NCBI RefSeq assembly: GCF_003112575.1
Contig: NZ_BEWC01000006.1
Span: 124,001 to 188,000 of the forward strand
DNA from: Streptomyces ardesiacus
Lineage (GTDB): Bacteria; Actinomycetota; Actinomycetes; Streptomycetales; Streptomycetaceae
Length of the DNA: 64,000 nt
Reading direction: 5' to 3'
Below, in pieces: positions 8,313 through 19,351 of the stretch. Every line of letters begins with the position of its first letter. The stretch's first letter is position 1. Under the pieces are notes generated by a model. The model was not told where the DNA came from. It searched no databases and saw nothing but the letters and a program-made list of their open reading frames with translations. The translations under genes were made by a program, and so were the position numbers.

Positions 8313-9146
8313 GTGGTCAGCCAGGAGCAGCGGCGGCGTCAGCTCGCCCGGGAGAAGTTCTTGCGGCAGCAGCAGCGACGTACCACCGCGCGACGCAAGG
8401 CGCGCATGCGCAACGCCGCGATCGCGTCGGTGCTCGGCGTGATTCTGATCGGCAGTGTCGCGCTGTACACGACCGGGGTGGTCCTCGGGGACGACGACGA
8501 CAAGACGAACGCGAGCGCGGAGGTCACGCCGAGCGCCTCGGCGACCAGCAAGGCGCCGGACCCGTGCGACAAGCCGGCCGAGGGCAAGGCCAAGACGCAG
8601 ACCTGGAAGAAGGAACCCGGGCTGAGCGTCGACAAGTCGGCGAAGTACACGATGAAGCTGGAGACCACGTGCGGTGACATAGACATCGCGCTGAAGGCGA
8701 AGGCGGCACCGCACACGGTCAACTCGTTCGACTTCCTGGCGGGCAAGGGCTACTTCGACCACACGAAGTGCCACCGGCTCACCACCGAGGGCATCTACGT
8801 GCTCCAGTGCGGCGACCCCACCGCCCAGGGCAACGGCGGCCCGGGCTACAACATCCCGGACGAGAACCTGAAGGACACGAGCCTCAAGGACAACATGTAC
8901 CCGGCGGGCACGGTGGCGATGGCGAACACCGGTCAGCCGGACTCCGGCGGCAGCCAGTTCTTCCTCGTGTACCAGAACAGCCAGCTGCCCCCGAGCTACA
9001 CCCCGTTCGGCACCGTCTCCGAGGAGGGCATGGCGGTCCTGAAGAAGATCGCCGCCGCGGGCGCCCAGCCCGCGGACCCGACGACCGGCAACACCGCGCC
9101 GAACGCGACGGTCGTGATCAACAAGGCCACGGTCACGAAATCCTGA
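8313..9146 (+). CDS. membrane-anchored cyclophilin-type peptidylprolyl isomerase
   Basis: A 277-residue proline cis-trans isomerase. A very basic N-terminus (residues 1-31) leads into one membrane helix (about 33-56), then a Ser/Thr/Ala-rich linker, then the cyclophilin domain (about 105-277) with CHRLTTEG, CGDPTAQGNGGPGY and the core GGSQFFLVYQNS. The catalytic Arg and the FF-L core residues are in place. Topology suggests an extracytoplasmic chaperone, although the strongly basic, positively charged start could also mean a signal anchor only. GTG 8313 has GGAGAG six bases upstream. Confidence 0.9.
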   Translation: MVSQEQRRRQLAREKFLRQQQRRTTARRKARMRNAAIASVLGVILIGSVALYTTGVVLGDDDDKTNASAEVTPSASATSKAPDPCDKPAEGKAKTQTWKKEPGLSVDKSAKYTMKLETTCGDIDIALKAKAAPHTVNSFDFLAGKGYFDHTKCHRLTTEGIYVLQCGDPTAQGNGGPGYNIPDENLKDTSLKDNMYPAGTVAMANTGQPDSGGSQFFLVYQNSQLPPSYTPFGTVSEEGMAVLKKIAAAGAQPADPTTGNTAPNATVVINKATVTKS

Positions 9147-9281
9147 CCCTCATCAGCGAAAGTTCGGTCGTGCGGGATGCGGACAGGCCACCCGCCGGTC
9201 GCCTATGTTGGCCGTGACGAAACTGTGGACGATGCCCGGGGGTGGCGAAGCCCTCCGCAGGCATCATGTGGAGGAGGCGCT

Positions 9282-10511
9282 GTGAGCAGCGACCCGTGGG
9301 GCCGCGTCGACGAGACGGGGACCGTGTACGTGCGTACGGCCGACGGCGAGAAGGTCGTCGGATCCTGGCAGGCAGGCTCCCCCGAGGAGGCACTGGCCTA
9401 CTTCGAGCGCAAGTACGAAGGCCTGGTTGTGGAGATCGGCCTCCTCGAGAAGCGGGTGAAGACCACCGACCTGTCGGCCAAGGACGCCCAGACCGCCGTC
9501 GACCACCTGCGCGAGCAGGTGGACGCGCACCACGCGGTCGGGGACCTGGACGCACTGCGGGCCCGGCTGGACAAGCTCGTCGCGCTGGTGGAGACCCGGC
9601 GCGAGGAGCGCAAGGCGCAGCGGGCCAAGCAGTCCGACGAGGCGCGCGGCGCCAAGGAGGCCCTGGTCGCCGAGGCCGAGGAGCTGGCGCGCTCGGACCA
9701 GTGGCGGGCGGCCGGCGAGCGGCTGCGGTCGCTGGTCGACACCTGGAAGGGCCTGCCGCGGCTGGACCGCAAGTCCGACGACGAGCTGTGGCACCGCTTC
9801 TCGCACGCGCGCTCGGCGTTCTCCAAGCGCCGCAAGCAGCACTTCGCCCAGCTCGACGCGCAGCGCGAGGAGGCCCGCCGGACCAAGGAACGGCTGGTCG
9901 CCGAGGCCGAGGCGCTGTCGAACTCGACGGACTGGGGACCGACGGCCGCGCGCTACCGCGACCTGATGTCCGAGTGGAAGGCCGCCGGCCGCGCCCAGCG
10001 CGAGCACGAGGACGACCTGTGGAACCGCTTCCGCGGCGCCCAGGACGTGTTCTTCGCCGCCCGCAGCTCGGTCTTCGCCGAGCGGGACGCCGAGCAGGCG
10101 GAGAACCTGAAGCTGAAGGAGGAGCTGGCCGGGGAGGCCGAGAAGCTCCTTCCGGTCACCGACCTCAAGGCGGCCCGTGCCGCGTTCCGTGCGGTGAACG
10201 AGCGCTGGGAGGCCGTCGGCCACGTGCCCCGCGACGCCCGGCCGAAGGTCGAGGGGCGGATGCACGCCGTCGAGCGGGCCCTGCAGGAGGCCGAGGAGGC
10301 CGAGTGGCGCCGGACCAACCCGGAGGCACGCGCGCGTGCCGAGGGTCTGACCGGTCAGCTCCAGGCCGCCGTGGACAAGCTGCGCTCCCAGATCGAGCAG
10401 GCCCGCGCCCAGGGCAACGACGCGAGGGCCGACAAGCTCGCGCGTGAGCTGGAGGGCCGCCAGGCACTCCTGGACCAGGCGCTCAAGGGGCTGCACGAGT
10501 TCGGCGGCTGA
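9282..10511 (+). CDS. DUF349 repeat protein (three repeats, coiled coil)
   Basis: A 409-residue soluble, highly charged, almost all-helical protein. Three DUF349 units are visible, each with a W-x-x-x-G/R core: WRAAGERLRSLVDTWKGLP (about residue 135), YRDLMSEWKAAGRAQREHED (about 225) and FRAVNERWEAVGHVPRD (about 300). An N-terminal beta segment (GRVDETGTVYVRTADGEKVV) and a C-terminal coiled coil flank them. DUF349 proteins are widespread in actinobacteria with no settled function. GTG 9282 is preceded by GGAGG. The gene ends just before the perfect hairpin it shares with convergent relA. Confidence 0.85.
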   Translation: MSSDPWGRVDETGTVYVRTADGEKVVGSWQAGSPEEALAYFERKYEGLVVEIGLLEKRVKTTDLSAKDAQTAVDHLREQVDAHHAVGDLDALRARLDKLVALVETRREERKAQRAKQSDEARGAKEALVAEAEELARSDQWRAAGERLRSLVDTWKGLPRLDRKSDDELWHRFSHARSAFSKRRKQHFAQLDAQREEARRTKERLVAEAEALSNSTDWGPTAARYRDLMSEWKAAGRAQREHEDDLWNRFRGAQDVFFAARSSVFAERDAEQAENLKLKEELAGEAEKLLPVTDLKAARAAFRAVNERWEAVGHVPRDARPKVEGRMHAVERALQEAEEAEWRRTNPEARARAEGLTGQLQAAVDKLRSQIEQARAQGNDARADKLARELEGRQALLDQALKGLHEFGG

Positions 10512-10524
10512 CGGTCGCGGACCG

Positions 10525-10573
10525 CATGCGCGAGGGGCTTCCGTACGGTGCGTACGGAAGCCCCTCGCGCATG
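10525..10573. terminator. perfect 23-bp bidirectional hairpin between DUF349 gene and relA
   Basis: Positions 10525-10547 are exactly complementary to 10551-10573, with a 3-base GTG loop and a G-T pair extending the base. It lies 14 bases after the DUF349 stop and 20 bases after the relA stop, so it can terminate both convergent transcripts. It is the longest uninterrupted stem I found in the window. Confidence 0.85.
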
Positions 10574-10592
10574 TGCGCGCTCCCTCGCGGCC

Positions 10593-13136
<2,544 letters not shown>

Positions 13137-13253
13137 GAGGACTCCTCGTGCGCGATCCGGGTCCCCCGGTCAGGCTCCGGATACCCCATGGTAGCGATCC
13201 TGCGCTCCAGGATCGCCTTCAGGCCAATGTGAGGGCCGTCGACTCGTGCAACG

Positions 13254-13292
13254 CCTGGGGCGGGCGCCGGATTCCTCCGGGCCCGCCCCAGG
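13254..13292 (-). terminator. hairpin after apt
   Basis: A perfect 12-bp stem (CCTGGGGCGGGC/GCCCGCCCCAGG) with a 15-base loop starts 19 bases beyond the apt stop. It likely ends the yajC-secD-secF-apt operon before the separate relA promoter region. Confidence 0.7.
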
Positions 13293-13310
13293 TGCTGCGG
13301 TGCGCGTGCC

Positions 13311-13859
13311 TCAGACCGTGAGCAGCGCCTTCAGCGGTGCCCCGGCCAGGTGCGGCTCCAGCCGGGCCCGTCCGCCGAGGAAGCCCAGCTCCATCAGGAC
13401 GGCGAGGCCCGCGACCTCGGCACCGGCCCGGCGGATCAGCTCCAGCGAGGCCTCGGCGGTGCCGCCGGTGGCGAGGACGTCGTCGACGACCAGCACGCGG
13501 TCTCCCGCGCTCAGGTCCTCGGCGTGCACCTCGATCTCGGCGGAGCCGTACTCCAGGTCGTAGGACTGGCTGAGCGTGGCTCCGGGGAGCTTGCCCGCCT
13601 TGCGCACGGGGATGAAGCCGAGGCCCGCCCGCAGGGCCACCGGGGCGCCCAGGATGAAGCCGCGGGCCTCCAGGCCGACGACCTTGGTGGCGCCGGTGTG
13701 CCCGGCGACCTCGGCGAGGGCGTCGGTCAGGGCGGCGAACGCCGCCGGGTCCGCCAGGAGCGGGGTGATGTCCTTGAACACCACGCCCGGCTCCGGGTAG
13801 TCGGCCACGTCCCGGATGCGGCTGAGGAGCAGTTCCGTGAGGTCGGTCGTCTCGGTCAT
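13311..13859 (-). CDS. apt: adenine phosphoribosyltransferase
   Basis: A 182-residue purine salvage enzyme: adenine + PRPP to AMP. The PRPP-binding signature VLVVDDVLATGGTAEA is at about 122-137; VGLEARGFILG (61-71) and VRKAGKLPG (85-93) match the family base-binding and flexible loops. ATG 13859 overlaps the secF stop by 4 bp (ATGA), so translation is coupled to the export operon. Between secF and relA is the usual actinobacterial location for apt. Confidence 0.95.
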   Translation of the reverse strand: MTETTDLTELLLSRIRDVADYPEPGVVFKDITPLLADPAAFAALTDALAEVAGHTGATKVVGLEARGFILGAPVALRAGLGFIPVRKAGKLPGATLSQSYDLEYGSAEIEVHAEDLSAGDRVLVVDDVLATGGTAEASLELIRRAGAEVAGLAVLMELGFLGGRARLEPHLAGAPLKALLTV

Positions 13860-14977
13860 CGGCGCTTCCCCGAGGGCCGGCCGCGTCCCCTGCCGCGGGA
13901 GGCGGGCTGGTTGCGGGGACCGACGACCGCGGGCGCGGCGTCGTCCGGCTCGTCGGCCTCGTAGGCCCCCTCGCCGGACACGGAGTCCGCGGTCTCGCCC
14001 TTGGCCGCCGCCTGGGCGCGCTTGGCCAGGACCCGCTTCTTGAGGGCCTTCATCTGCGGCTCGGCCTCCTTGAGGTCGGCGACGAGCGGCGTGGCGATGA
14101 AGATCGACGAGTAGGCTCCCGCGGCGAGGCCGACGAACAGCGACAGCGAGATGTCGTTGAGCATGCCGGCGCCGAGGACGCCGCCGCCGATGAAGAGCAG
14201 GCCCGCCACCGGCAGCAGTGCGACCACCGTGGTGTTGATGGAGCGCACCAGGGTGCCGTTGATCGAGCGGTTGGCGACCTCCGAGTAGGTCCAGCGGGTC
14301 TGCTTGGTGATGTCCTTCGTCTGCTCCTTGAGACTGTCGAAGACGACGACCGTGTCGTAGAGCGAGTAGCCGAGGATCGTCAGCAGACCGATCACCGTGC
14401 CGGGTGTGACCTCGAAGCCGACGAGCGCGTAGACACCGACCGTGATGGTGATGTCGTGCACCAGGGCGACGAACGCGGCCACTGCCATTCGCCACTCGAA
14501 CGCGATCGCCAGGTAGATCACGACGAGGACCATGAAGATCCCGAGGCCCTGCCAGGCCTTGTTCGCGATCTGGTCGCCCCAGCTCGGGCCGACCAGGTCG
14601 GCGTTGATCTTGTCGGCCGGGACGTCCAGCTTCTGGGAGAGGTCGTCCTTGATCTGGTCCGACTGCTGGGTGTCGGTGCCCGAGATCTGGATGCGGAGGC
14701 TGCCGTCGCCGAGCTTCTGGACGATCGCGTCGTGGCCGGAGGAGTCCTCCGCCCAGGTCTCGGCCTGGGCGACCGAGGCGCTCATGTGCTTCGGGGTGGT
14801 GAAGACCGCACCGCCCTGGAACTCGATGCCCATGTGCAGGCCGCGCACCGCCAGGCCGACGATGGCCGTGATGGTGATGAGGATCGAGATGCCGTACCAG
14901 ATCTTGCGGTTCTTGACGAAGTCGTAGCCGACCTCGCCGTGGTGCAGTCGGGCGCCGAGTGTGCCGAGCTTCGACAT
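13856..14977 (-). CDS. secF: protein translocase subunit SecF
   Basis: A 373-residue integral membrane RND-type subunit that works with SecD and YajC on late protein translocation, driven by the proton gradient. The first helix follows FVKNRKIWYGIS, then a periplasmic domain (about 55-150), then five more helices with the family motifs VIYLAIAFEWRMAVAA, LTILGYSLYDTVVVFD and RSINTTVVAL. The cytoplasmic tail (about 315-373) is disordered and basic, ending RGRGRPSGKRR, and is longer than in enteric SecF. It starts three bases after the secD stop region and overlaps apt by four bases. Confidence 0.95.
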   Translation of the reverse strand: MSKLGTLGARLHHGEVGYDFVKNRKIWYGISILITITAIVGLAVRGLHMGIEFQGGAVFTTPKHMSASVAQAETWAEDSSGHDAIVQKLGDGSLRIQISGTDTQQSDQIKDDLSQKLDVPADKINADLVGPSWGDQIANKAWQGLGIFMVLVVIYLAIAFEWRMAVAAFVALVHDITITVGVYALVGFEVTPGTVIGLLTILGYSLYDTVVVFDSLKEQTKDITKQTRWTYSEVANRSINGTLVRSINTTVVALLPVAGLLFIGGGVLGAGMLNDISLSLFVGLAAGAYSSIFIATPLVADLKEAEPQMKALKKRVLAKRAQAAAKGETADSVSGEGAYEADEPDDAAPAVVGPRNQPASRGRGRGRPSGKRR

Positions 14978-14980
14978 CTC

Positions 14981-16801
14981 TCACGCCTCCTTCGGGTCGA
15001 CAGGGCCGGCGGCAGGACGGGAGGGGCGGCGGGTGCGGCGCAGCGGGGGCTTGGCACCCAGGGCCTTCGGGTCCAGGCCGGACCACTTGTGACCGCTGGC
15101 GAAGAACTTCCGCCGGGCCATCAGCGTCAGCAGCGGCTTGGTGAAGAGGAAGACCACCACCACGTCGAGCAGGGTCGTCAGACCGAGCGTGAACGCGAAG
15201 CCCTGCACCTTGCCGACGGTGACGATGAAGAGCACCGCCGCGGCGAGGAAGGACACGAAGTCGGAGACGAGGATGGTGCGCCGGGCACGCGGCCAGGCCC
15301 GCTCGACGGCGGGACGCAGCGTGCGGCCCTCGCGGATCTCGTCGCGGACGCGTTCGAAGTACACGATGAACGAGTCCGCGGTGATGCCGATGGCGACGAT
15401 GGCACCGCACACGGCCGGCAGGTTCAGCGCGAAGCCGATCGTCGGGCCGAGCAGCGACATGATCACGTACGTGAGGCCCGCGGAGACGCCCAGCGAGGCG
15501 ACGGCGATGAACGACAGGCCGCGGTAGTAGAACAGCAGGTAGAGGACGACCAGGGCGAGGCCGATCGCGCCCGCGATCAGACCGGCGTGGAGCTGCTCAC
15601 CGCCGAGCGCGGCGGTGACGGTGGTGACGCTGTCCTCCTTGAAGGTCAGCGGCAGCGCGCCGTAGGACAGCATGTTGGCGAGGCCCTGGGCCTCCTCCTG
15701 GTCGAAGCTGCCGGAGATCTCCGCGTTGCCGCCGGTCAGCTCCTGGCTGACGTACGGGTCGGAGACGACCTCGTTGTCCAGGACGATGGCGAACTGGTTC
15801 TGCGGGGACTGCTTCTGGGCCAGCTGGCCGGTGATGTCCGCGAACTTCTTGCTGCCCTTGTCCGTGAACTTCATCGTCACGGTCCAGCCGGCGGCGGTCT
15901 GCGTGTTGTAGACGGCGTCGGCCTTGTCGACCTCGGTGCCGTCGACCGCGGCGGGGCCGAGGATGTACTTCTGCCACTGGCCCTGCGCGTTCTGGCCGCA
16001 GGCCACGGTGGAGTCGGCCGGCTTGGCGCCCTTGCCGGCCTCGGCACGGGCGTTGGCGTCGGTGCAGTCCAGGGCCGCGTACTGCTGCTGCAGCTTGGCG
16101 GTCGCGTCGTCGCCGGAGGCGCTGGCTCTCGGGGACGGAGAGGCGCCGTCGGAGCTCTTCGCGGTCGGGCTGGGGTCGGCCTTCAGGGCGTCGCTCGCGG
16201 CGCGGCCCTGGGTGGTGGCGCTGGCCGAGGCCGGGTCGGACGGCGTGCCGCTGCTCGGCGTGCTGCCGTCGGTGGCCTTGTCACCGCCGGTCGCCTTGTC
16301 ACCGTCCGTGGCCTTGTCGGTCGCCTTGTCGGTCGCCTTGTCCGTGGCGCCGCCGCTCGCGCTCGGCGAGGGGCTGCCGGTCGCGTCGGCGCCGGAGAGT
16401 TCGGTGGCGAGGACCGGACGGAAGTACAGCTTGGCGGTGGTGCCGACCTGCTGCCGGGCTTCCTTCGAGTTCATCCCCTTGGGGATGTTGACGATGATGT
16501 TCCGGTCGCCCTGGGTCTGGACCTCGGCCTCGGAGACACCCAGTCCGTTGACACGGCGCTCCATGATCTCGACCGCGGTGTCCATGTTGGTCTTGTTGAT
16601 CGCGGACTCCTGGCCCGCCTCCGGTACGGCCCGGAGCGTGATGCTCGTGCCGCCCGCCAGGTCGATGCCGAGACGCGGAGTCTTGTGCCCGGAGGCGAAC
16701 ATGCCTGCGGTGAGCGCCACGATGGCGATCAGGATCAGGGCCAGCGAGCGCCCGGGCTTGCTCTGAGCGCTCGCATTCTTTCCCTTTTTAGGTGCTACCA
16801 C
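14981..16801 (-). CDS. secD: protein translocase subunit SecD
   Basis: A 606-residue membrane protein with an N-terminal helix (about 19-40), a large extracytoplasmic domain, then five helices from about 420. Family motifs are visible: LGIDLAGGTSITL, ERRVNGLGVSEAEVQTQG, GAIGLALVVLYLLFYYRG and ITADSFIVYFERVRDE. Unusually, the periplasmic domain holds a roughly 100-residue Ser/Thr/Ala/Asp insertion (about residues 140-240) with tandem ATDK repeats. The start GTG 16801 has GGGAG about ten bases upstream. The gap from yajC holds a 13-bp hairpin. Confidence 0.95.
   Translation of the reverse strand: MVAPKKGKNASAQSKPGRSLALILIAIVALTAGMFASGHKTPRLGIDLAGGTSITLRAVPEAGQESAINKTNMDTAVEIMERRVNGLGVSEAEVQTQGDRNIIVNIPKGMNSKEARQQVGTTAKLYFRPVLATELSGADATGSPSPSASGGATDKATDKATDKATDGDKATGGDKATDGSTPSSGTPSDPASASATTQGRAASDALKADPSPTAKSSDGASPSPRASASGDDATAKLQQQYAALDCTDANARAEAGKGAKPADSTVACGQNAQGQWQKYILGPAAVDGTEVDKADAVYNTQTAAGWTVTMKFTDKGSKKFADITGQLAQKQSPQNQFAIVLDNEVVSDPYVSQELTGGNAEISGSFDQEEAQGLANMLSYGALPLTFKEDSVTTVTAALGGEQLHAGLIAGAIGLALVVLYLLFYYRGLSFIAVASLGVSAGLTYVIMSLLGPTIGFALNLPAVCGAIVAIGITADSFIVYFERVRDEIREGRTLRPAVERAWPRARRTILVSDFVSFLAAAVLFIVTVGKVQGFAFTLGLTTLLDVVVVFLFTKPLLTLMARRKFFASGHKWSGLDPKALGAKPPLRRTRRPSRPAAGPVDPKEA
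16262..16350. repeat. in-frame tandem repeat in secD coding for ATDK-type units
   Basis: On the plus strand the sequence repeats GGTCGCCTTGTC/CGTGGCCTTGTC-like 12-mers about six times. On the coding (minus) strand these give tandem DKAT/TDGDKAT units inside the SecD periplasmic linker. The pattern looks like replication-slippage growth and is expected to vary in copy number between strains (inference). Confidence 0.7.
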
Positions 16802-16895
16802 CTTGGTGTACTCCCTCTCGGGCCGCTTGGCGCCCAGAAGGCGTCACCGGCGGCCATCACATGGTGTCCGGGTCCGTGCGAGCCGCGCATCGCGC

Positions 16896-16926
16896 GGGGT
16901 GCGCGGGAACCCGTCCCGCGCACCCC
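16896..16926 (-). terminator. 13-bp hairpin between yajC and secD
   Basis: A perfect 13-bp GC stem (GGGGTGCGCGGGA with its complement, 5-base loop) sits 11 bases after the yajC stop and 95 bases before secD. In an otherwise tight operon it could be a partial terminator or an RNA-processing/stability element that lets YajC be made in excess over SecDF. Confidence 0.65.
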
Positions 16927-16936
16927 GGGGCACGGC

Positions 16937-17449
16937 TTACTTCGCCTCGGAACCGCCGTCGGACTTCTTCGCCTTCTCGTCGGTCTGCGCCTCGGCGGGC
17001 GCGGCGTCGGCCGCCGGCTCGTCGGTCGTCTCGTCGGCGGGCTCGGCGGCCTTCTTGCCGAGGTCGACGGACTTGTCGTCGGAGGCGGCGTCGGCGGGGG
17101 CGTCGGTCTCGGTGAGGGAGGAGGCGTCGTCGGGGACGACGTCCATGTCGGACTTCAGGTCGTGCTCGATGCCGTGGACGATGCGGTTGTACTCGTCGTC
17201 GGAGAGGACGGCACCGATCGCGTTCTTGGCGAAGAGCAGTTCCACACCCGGGCCGGCGTCGAGGAGGACCGTGTCCTCGTTGACCTCCTTGACCGTGGCG
17301 TACATGCCCCCGATGGTGCGGACACCGGTTCCGGGCTGCATCTCGTTCCGCATGTTGGCGGCCTGCTGCTGCTTCTTCTTCGCCGACCGGGTCATCAGGA
17401 ACATGGCCCCGATGAGCACGATGAACGGGAGGAGGGTCACGAGACTCAC
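16937..17449 (-). CDS. yajC: preprotein translocase subunit YajC
   Basis: A 170-residue single-pass membrane protein of the SecDF-YajC complex. One N-terminal helix (LLPFIVLIGAMFLMTR, about 5-22) is followed by the family cytoplasmic core (MQPGTGVRTIGGMYATVKEV and VELLFAKNAIGAVL). The C-terminal 70 residues are an acidic, disordered Asp/Ala/Glu tail, absent from the roughly 110-residue enteric protein. The start GTG 17449 precedes the helix. It is first in the operon yajC-secD-secF-apt, with a recognisable promoter about 90 bases upstream. Confidence 0.93.
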   Translation of the reverse strand: MSLVTLLPFIVLIGAMFLMTRSAKKKQQQAANMRNEMQPGTGVRTIGGMYATVKEVNEDTVLLDAGPGVELLFAKNAIGAVLSDDEYNRIVHGIEHDLKSDMDVVPDDASSLTETDAPADAASDDKSVDLGKKAAEPADETTDEPAADAAPAEAQTDEKAKKSDGGSEAK

Positions 17450-17536
17450 GGGTCGGTACTTCCTTCACACGACCGCGCTGGGGAGCGGCCTGATGGTTGG
17501 GGGTGTGTACGCCACCGGCAAGGGCGGCATCGGCGG

Positions 17537-17566
17537 AGTCTAGGCGAGTCCGCGCGCATGGAACAA
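17537..17566 (-). promoter_or_regulatory. probable vegetative promoter of yajC-secDF-apt
   Basis: On the minus strand TTGTTC (17561-17566) and TAGACT (17537-17542) are separated by 18 bases. They match the Streptomyces vegetative consensus TTGAC-R / TAG-R-R-T with mismatches in both boxes. This would start transcription near 17530, about 80 bases before the yajC GTG. Confidence 0.5.
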
Positions 17567-17624
17567 CGCCCAGCATGGCACCGGGGTTCCTGCTCCGGCG
17601 AATGTGCCCCGCGTGAGCGGGTCG

Positions 17625-18698
17625 TCACGCCCCGAACAAGTCCGGTTGTCCGTTTCCTGAACTCTGCGGACGCGGCGGGGTGAGTCCGAGGTGCGCCCAC
17701 GCGGCCGGAGTGGCCACCCGCCCGCGTGGGGTGCGGGCGAGCAGACCCTCCCGTACGAGGAAGGGTTCGGCGACCTCTTCCACTGTCTCACGCTCCTCCC
17801 CCACGGCTACGGCGAGCGTGGACAGGCCGACCGGTCCGCCGCCGAACAGCTTGAGGAGGGCCTCCAGCACTCCCCGGTCGAGCCGGTCCAGACCCCGGGC
17901 GTCGACCTCGTAGACCGCGAGGGCGGCGGCGGCGATCTCCTGGGTGATCCTGCCGTCGGCCTTGACCTGGGCGTAGTCGCGGACCCGGCGCAGCAGGCGG
18001 TTGGCGATGCGGGGGGTGCCGCGGGAGCGGCCGGCGATCTCGGCGGCGCCGGTGGTGTCGATCCCGACGTCGAGCAGGCCGGCGGAGCGGTGGATCACGC
18101 GCTCCAGCTCGGCCGGGCCGTAGAACTCCATGTGGGCGGTGAAGCCGAAGCGGTCGCGCAAGGGGGGCGGCAGCAGCCCCGCGCGCGTGGTGGCGCCGAC
18201 CAGGGTGAAGGGGGGCAGCTCCAGGGGGATGGCGGTGGCGCCGGGGCCCTTGCCGACGACGACGTCGACGCGGAAGTCCTCCATCGCCATGTAGAGCATC
18301 TCCTCGGCGGGCCGCGACATGCGGTGGATCTCGTCGAGGAAGAGGACCTCGCCCTCCTGGAGCGAGGAGAGGATCGCCGCGAGGTCGCCCGCGTGCTGGA
18401 TGGCGGGGCCCGAGGTGATGCGGATGGGGGCTTCCATCTCGGCCGCGATGATCATCGACAGCGTGGTCTTGCCGAGGCCGGGGGCGCCGGAGAGGAGCAC
18501 GTGGTCGGCGGTGGCCCCCCGCGCGCGTGCGGCACGCAGCACCAGGTCGAGCTGCTCGCGGACCTTCTCCTGGCCGATGAACTCGCCCAGGTCCTTGGGG
18601 CGCAGGGCGGCCTCCACGGCCTGGTCCTCGCCGTCGGCGACGGCACCCACCAGCCGCTCGGCGGCGGCTTCCGCGTCGGTCGTGTCGTCCCAGTTCAC
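17625..18698 (-). CDS. ruvB: Holliday junction branch migration helicase RuvB
   Basis: A 357-residue AAA+ motor that drives branch migration of Holliday junctions with RuvA. Walker A GAPGLGKTTL is near 76-85, Walker B LFLDEIHRM near 125, sensor 1 VGATTRAGLL, the arginine-finger region LRDRFGF, and a C-terminal winged-helix DNA-binding domain (about 280-357, REGLLARTPRGRVAT). GTG 18698 is chosen because AAGGAG lies six bases upstream; an in-frame extension to 18722 lacks one. It lies 47 bases after ruvA in the operon ruvC-ruvA-ruvB. Confidence 0.97.
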   Translation of the reverse strand: MNWDDTTDAEAAAERLVGAVADGEDQAVEAALRPKDLGEFIGQEKVREQLDLVLRAARARGATADHVLLSGAPGLGKTTLSMIIAAEMEAPIRITSGPAIQHAGDLAAILSSLQEGEVLFLDEIHRMSRPAEEMLYMAMEDFRVDVVVGKGPGATAIPLELPPFTLVGATTRAGLLPPPLRDRFGFTAHMEFYGPAELERVIHRSAGLLDVGIDTTGAAEIAGRSRGTPRIANRLLRRVRDYAQVKADGRITQEIAAAALAVYEVDARGLDRLDRGVLEALLKLFGGGPVGLSTLAVAVGEERETVEEVAEPFLVREGLLARTPRGRVATPAAWAHLGLTPPRPQSSGNGQPDLFGA

Positions 18699-18745
18699 TT
18701 CGTTCTCCTTGCCGTGGCGCACCGGGTCGGTGGTGGCGGGCGTGG

Positions 18746-19351
18746 TCAGCGGGCGCGGTTCAGCGTCTGCAGGGCGGCCTTGAGCAGTGCGCCGACCTGC
18801 AGGGTGCCCCCGGCGGCCTCGGCCTGCGGCGTCACGGCGGTGACGGCCTCGTCGGCCTCGCGGGTGGCGTACCCGAGGCCGATCAGGGCGGCGTGCAGCT
18901 GGTCCCGCCAGCCGGTGCTGACCGGGGCGCCGACGGCGGGGGCGCCGATCGGTTCGCCGAGCCGGTCCTTCAGTTCCAGGAGCAGCTTCTGCGCGCCCTT
19001 CTTGCCGATGCCGGGGACGGCGGTGAGCGCCTTCTCGTCACCGGTGGAGACGGCCCTGCGCAGGGCGTCGGGCTGGTGCACGGCGAGCATGGCCTGGGCG
19101 AGGCGGGGGCCGACGCCGCTGGCGGTCTGGAGCAGTTCGAAGACCTGGCGCTCGTCGTCGTCGGCGAAGCCGTAAAGCGTGAGCGAGTCCTCGCGCACGA
19201 CGAGGGAGGTGGCCAGCCGGGCGGGCTTGCCGAGGCGCAGGGTGGAGAGCGTGTTCGGCGTGCACTGGACGGCCATGCCGACGCCGCCGACCTCCACCAC
19301 CGCGGCGTCGGGGGCGAGGGCGGCGACGGTGCCGCTGACGAAGGCGATCAT
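18746..19351 (-). CDS. ruvA: Holliday junction DNA-binding protein RuvA
   Basis: A 201-residue tetrameric junction-recognition protein. It has an N-terminal OB fold (MIAFVSGTVAALAPDAAVVE), tandem helix-hairpin-helix motifs (ASGVGPRLAQAML about 77-90 and VPGIGKKGAQKLLLELKDRL about 112-131), and a C-terminal RuvB-contact domain (about 150-201). The ATG overlaps the ruvC stop by four bases, so translation is coupled. Confidence 0.97.
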   Translation of the reverse strand: MIAFVSGTVAALAPDAAVVEVGGVGMAVQCTPNTLSTLRLGKPARLATSLVVREDSLTLYGFADDDERQVFELLQTASGVGPRLAQAMLAVHQPDALRRAVSTGDEKALTAVPGIGKKGAQKLLLELKDRLGEPIGAPAVGAPVSTGWRDQLHAALIGLGYATREADEAVTAVTPQAEAAGGTLQVGALLKAALQTLNRAR

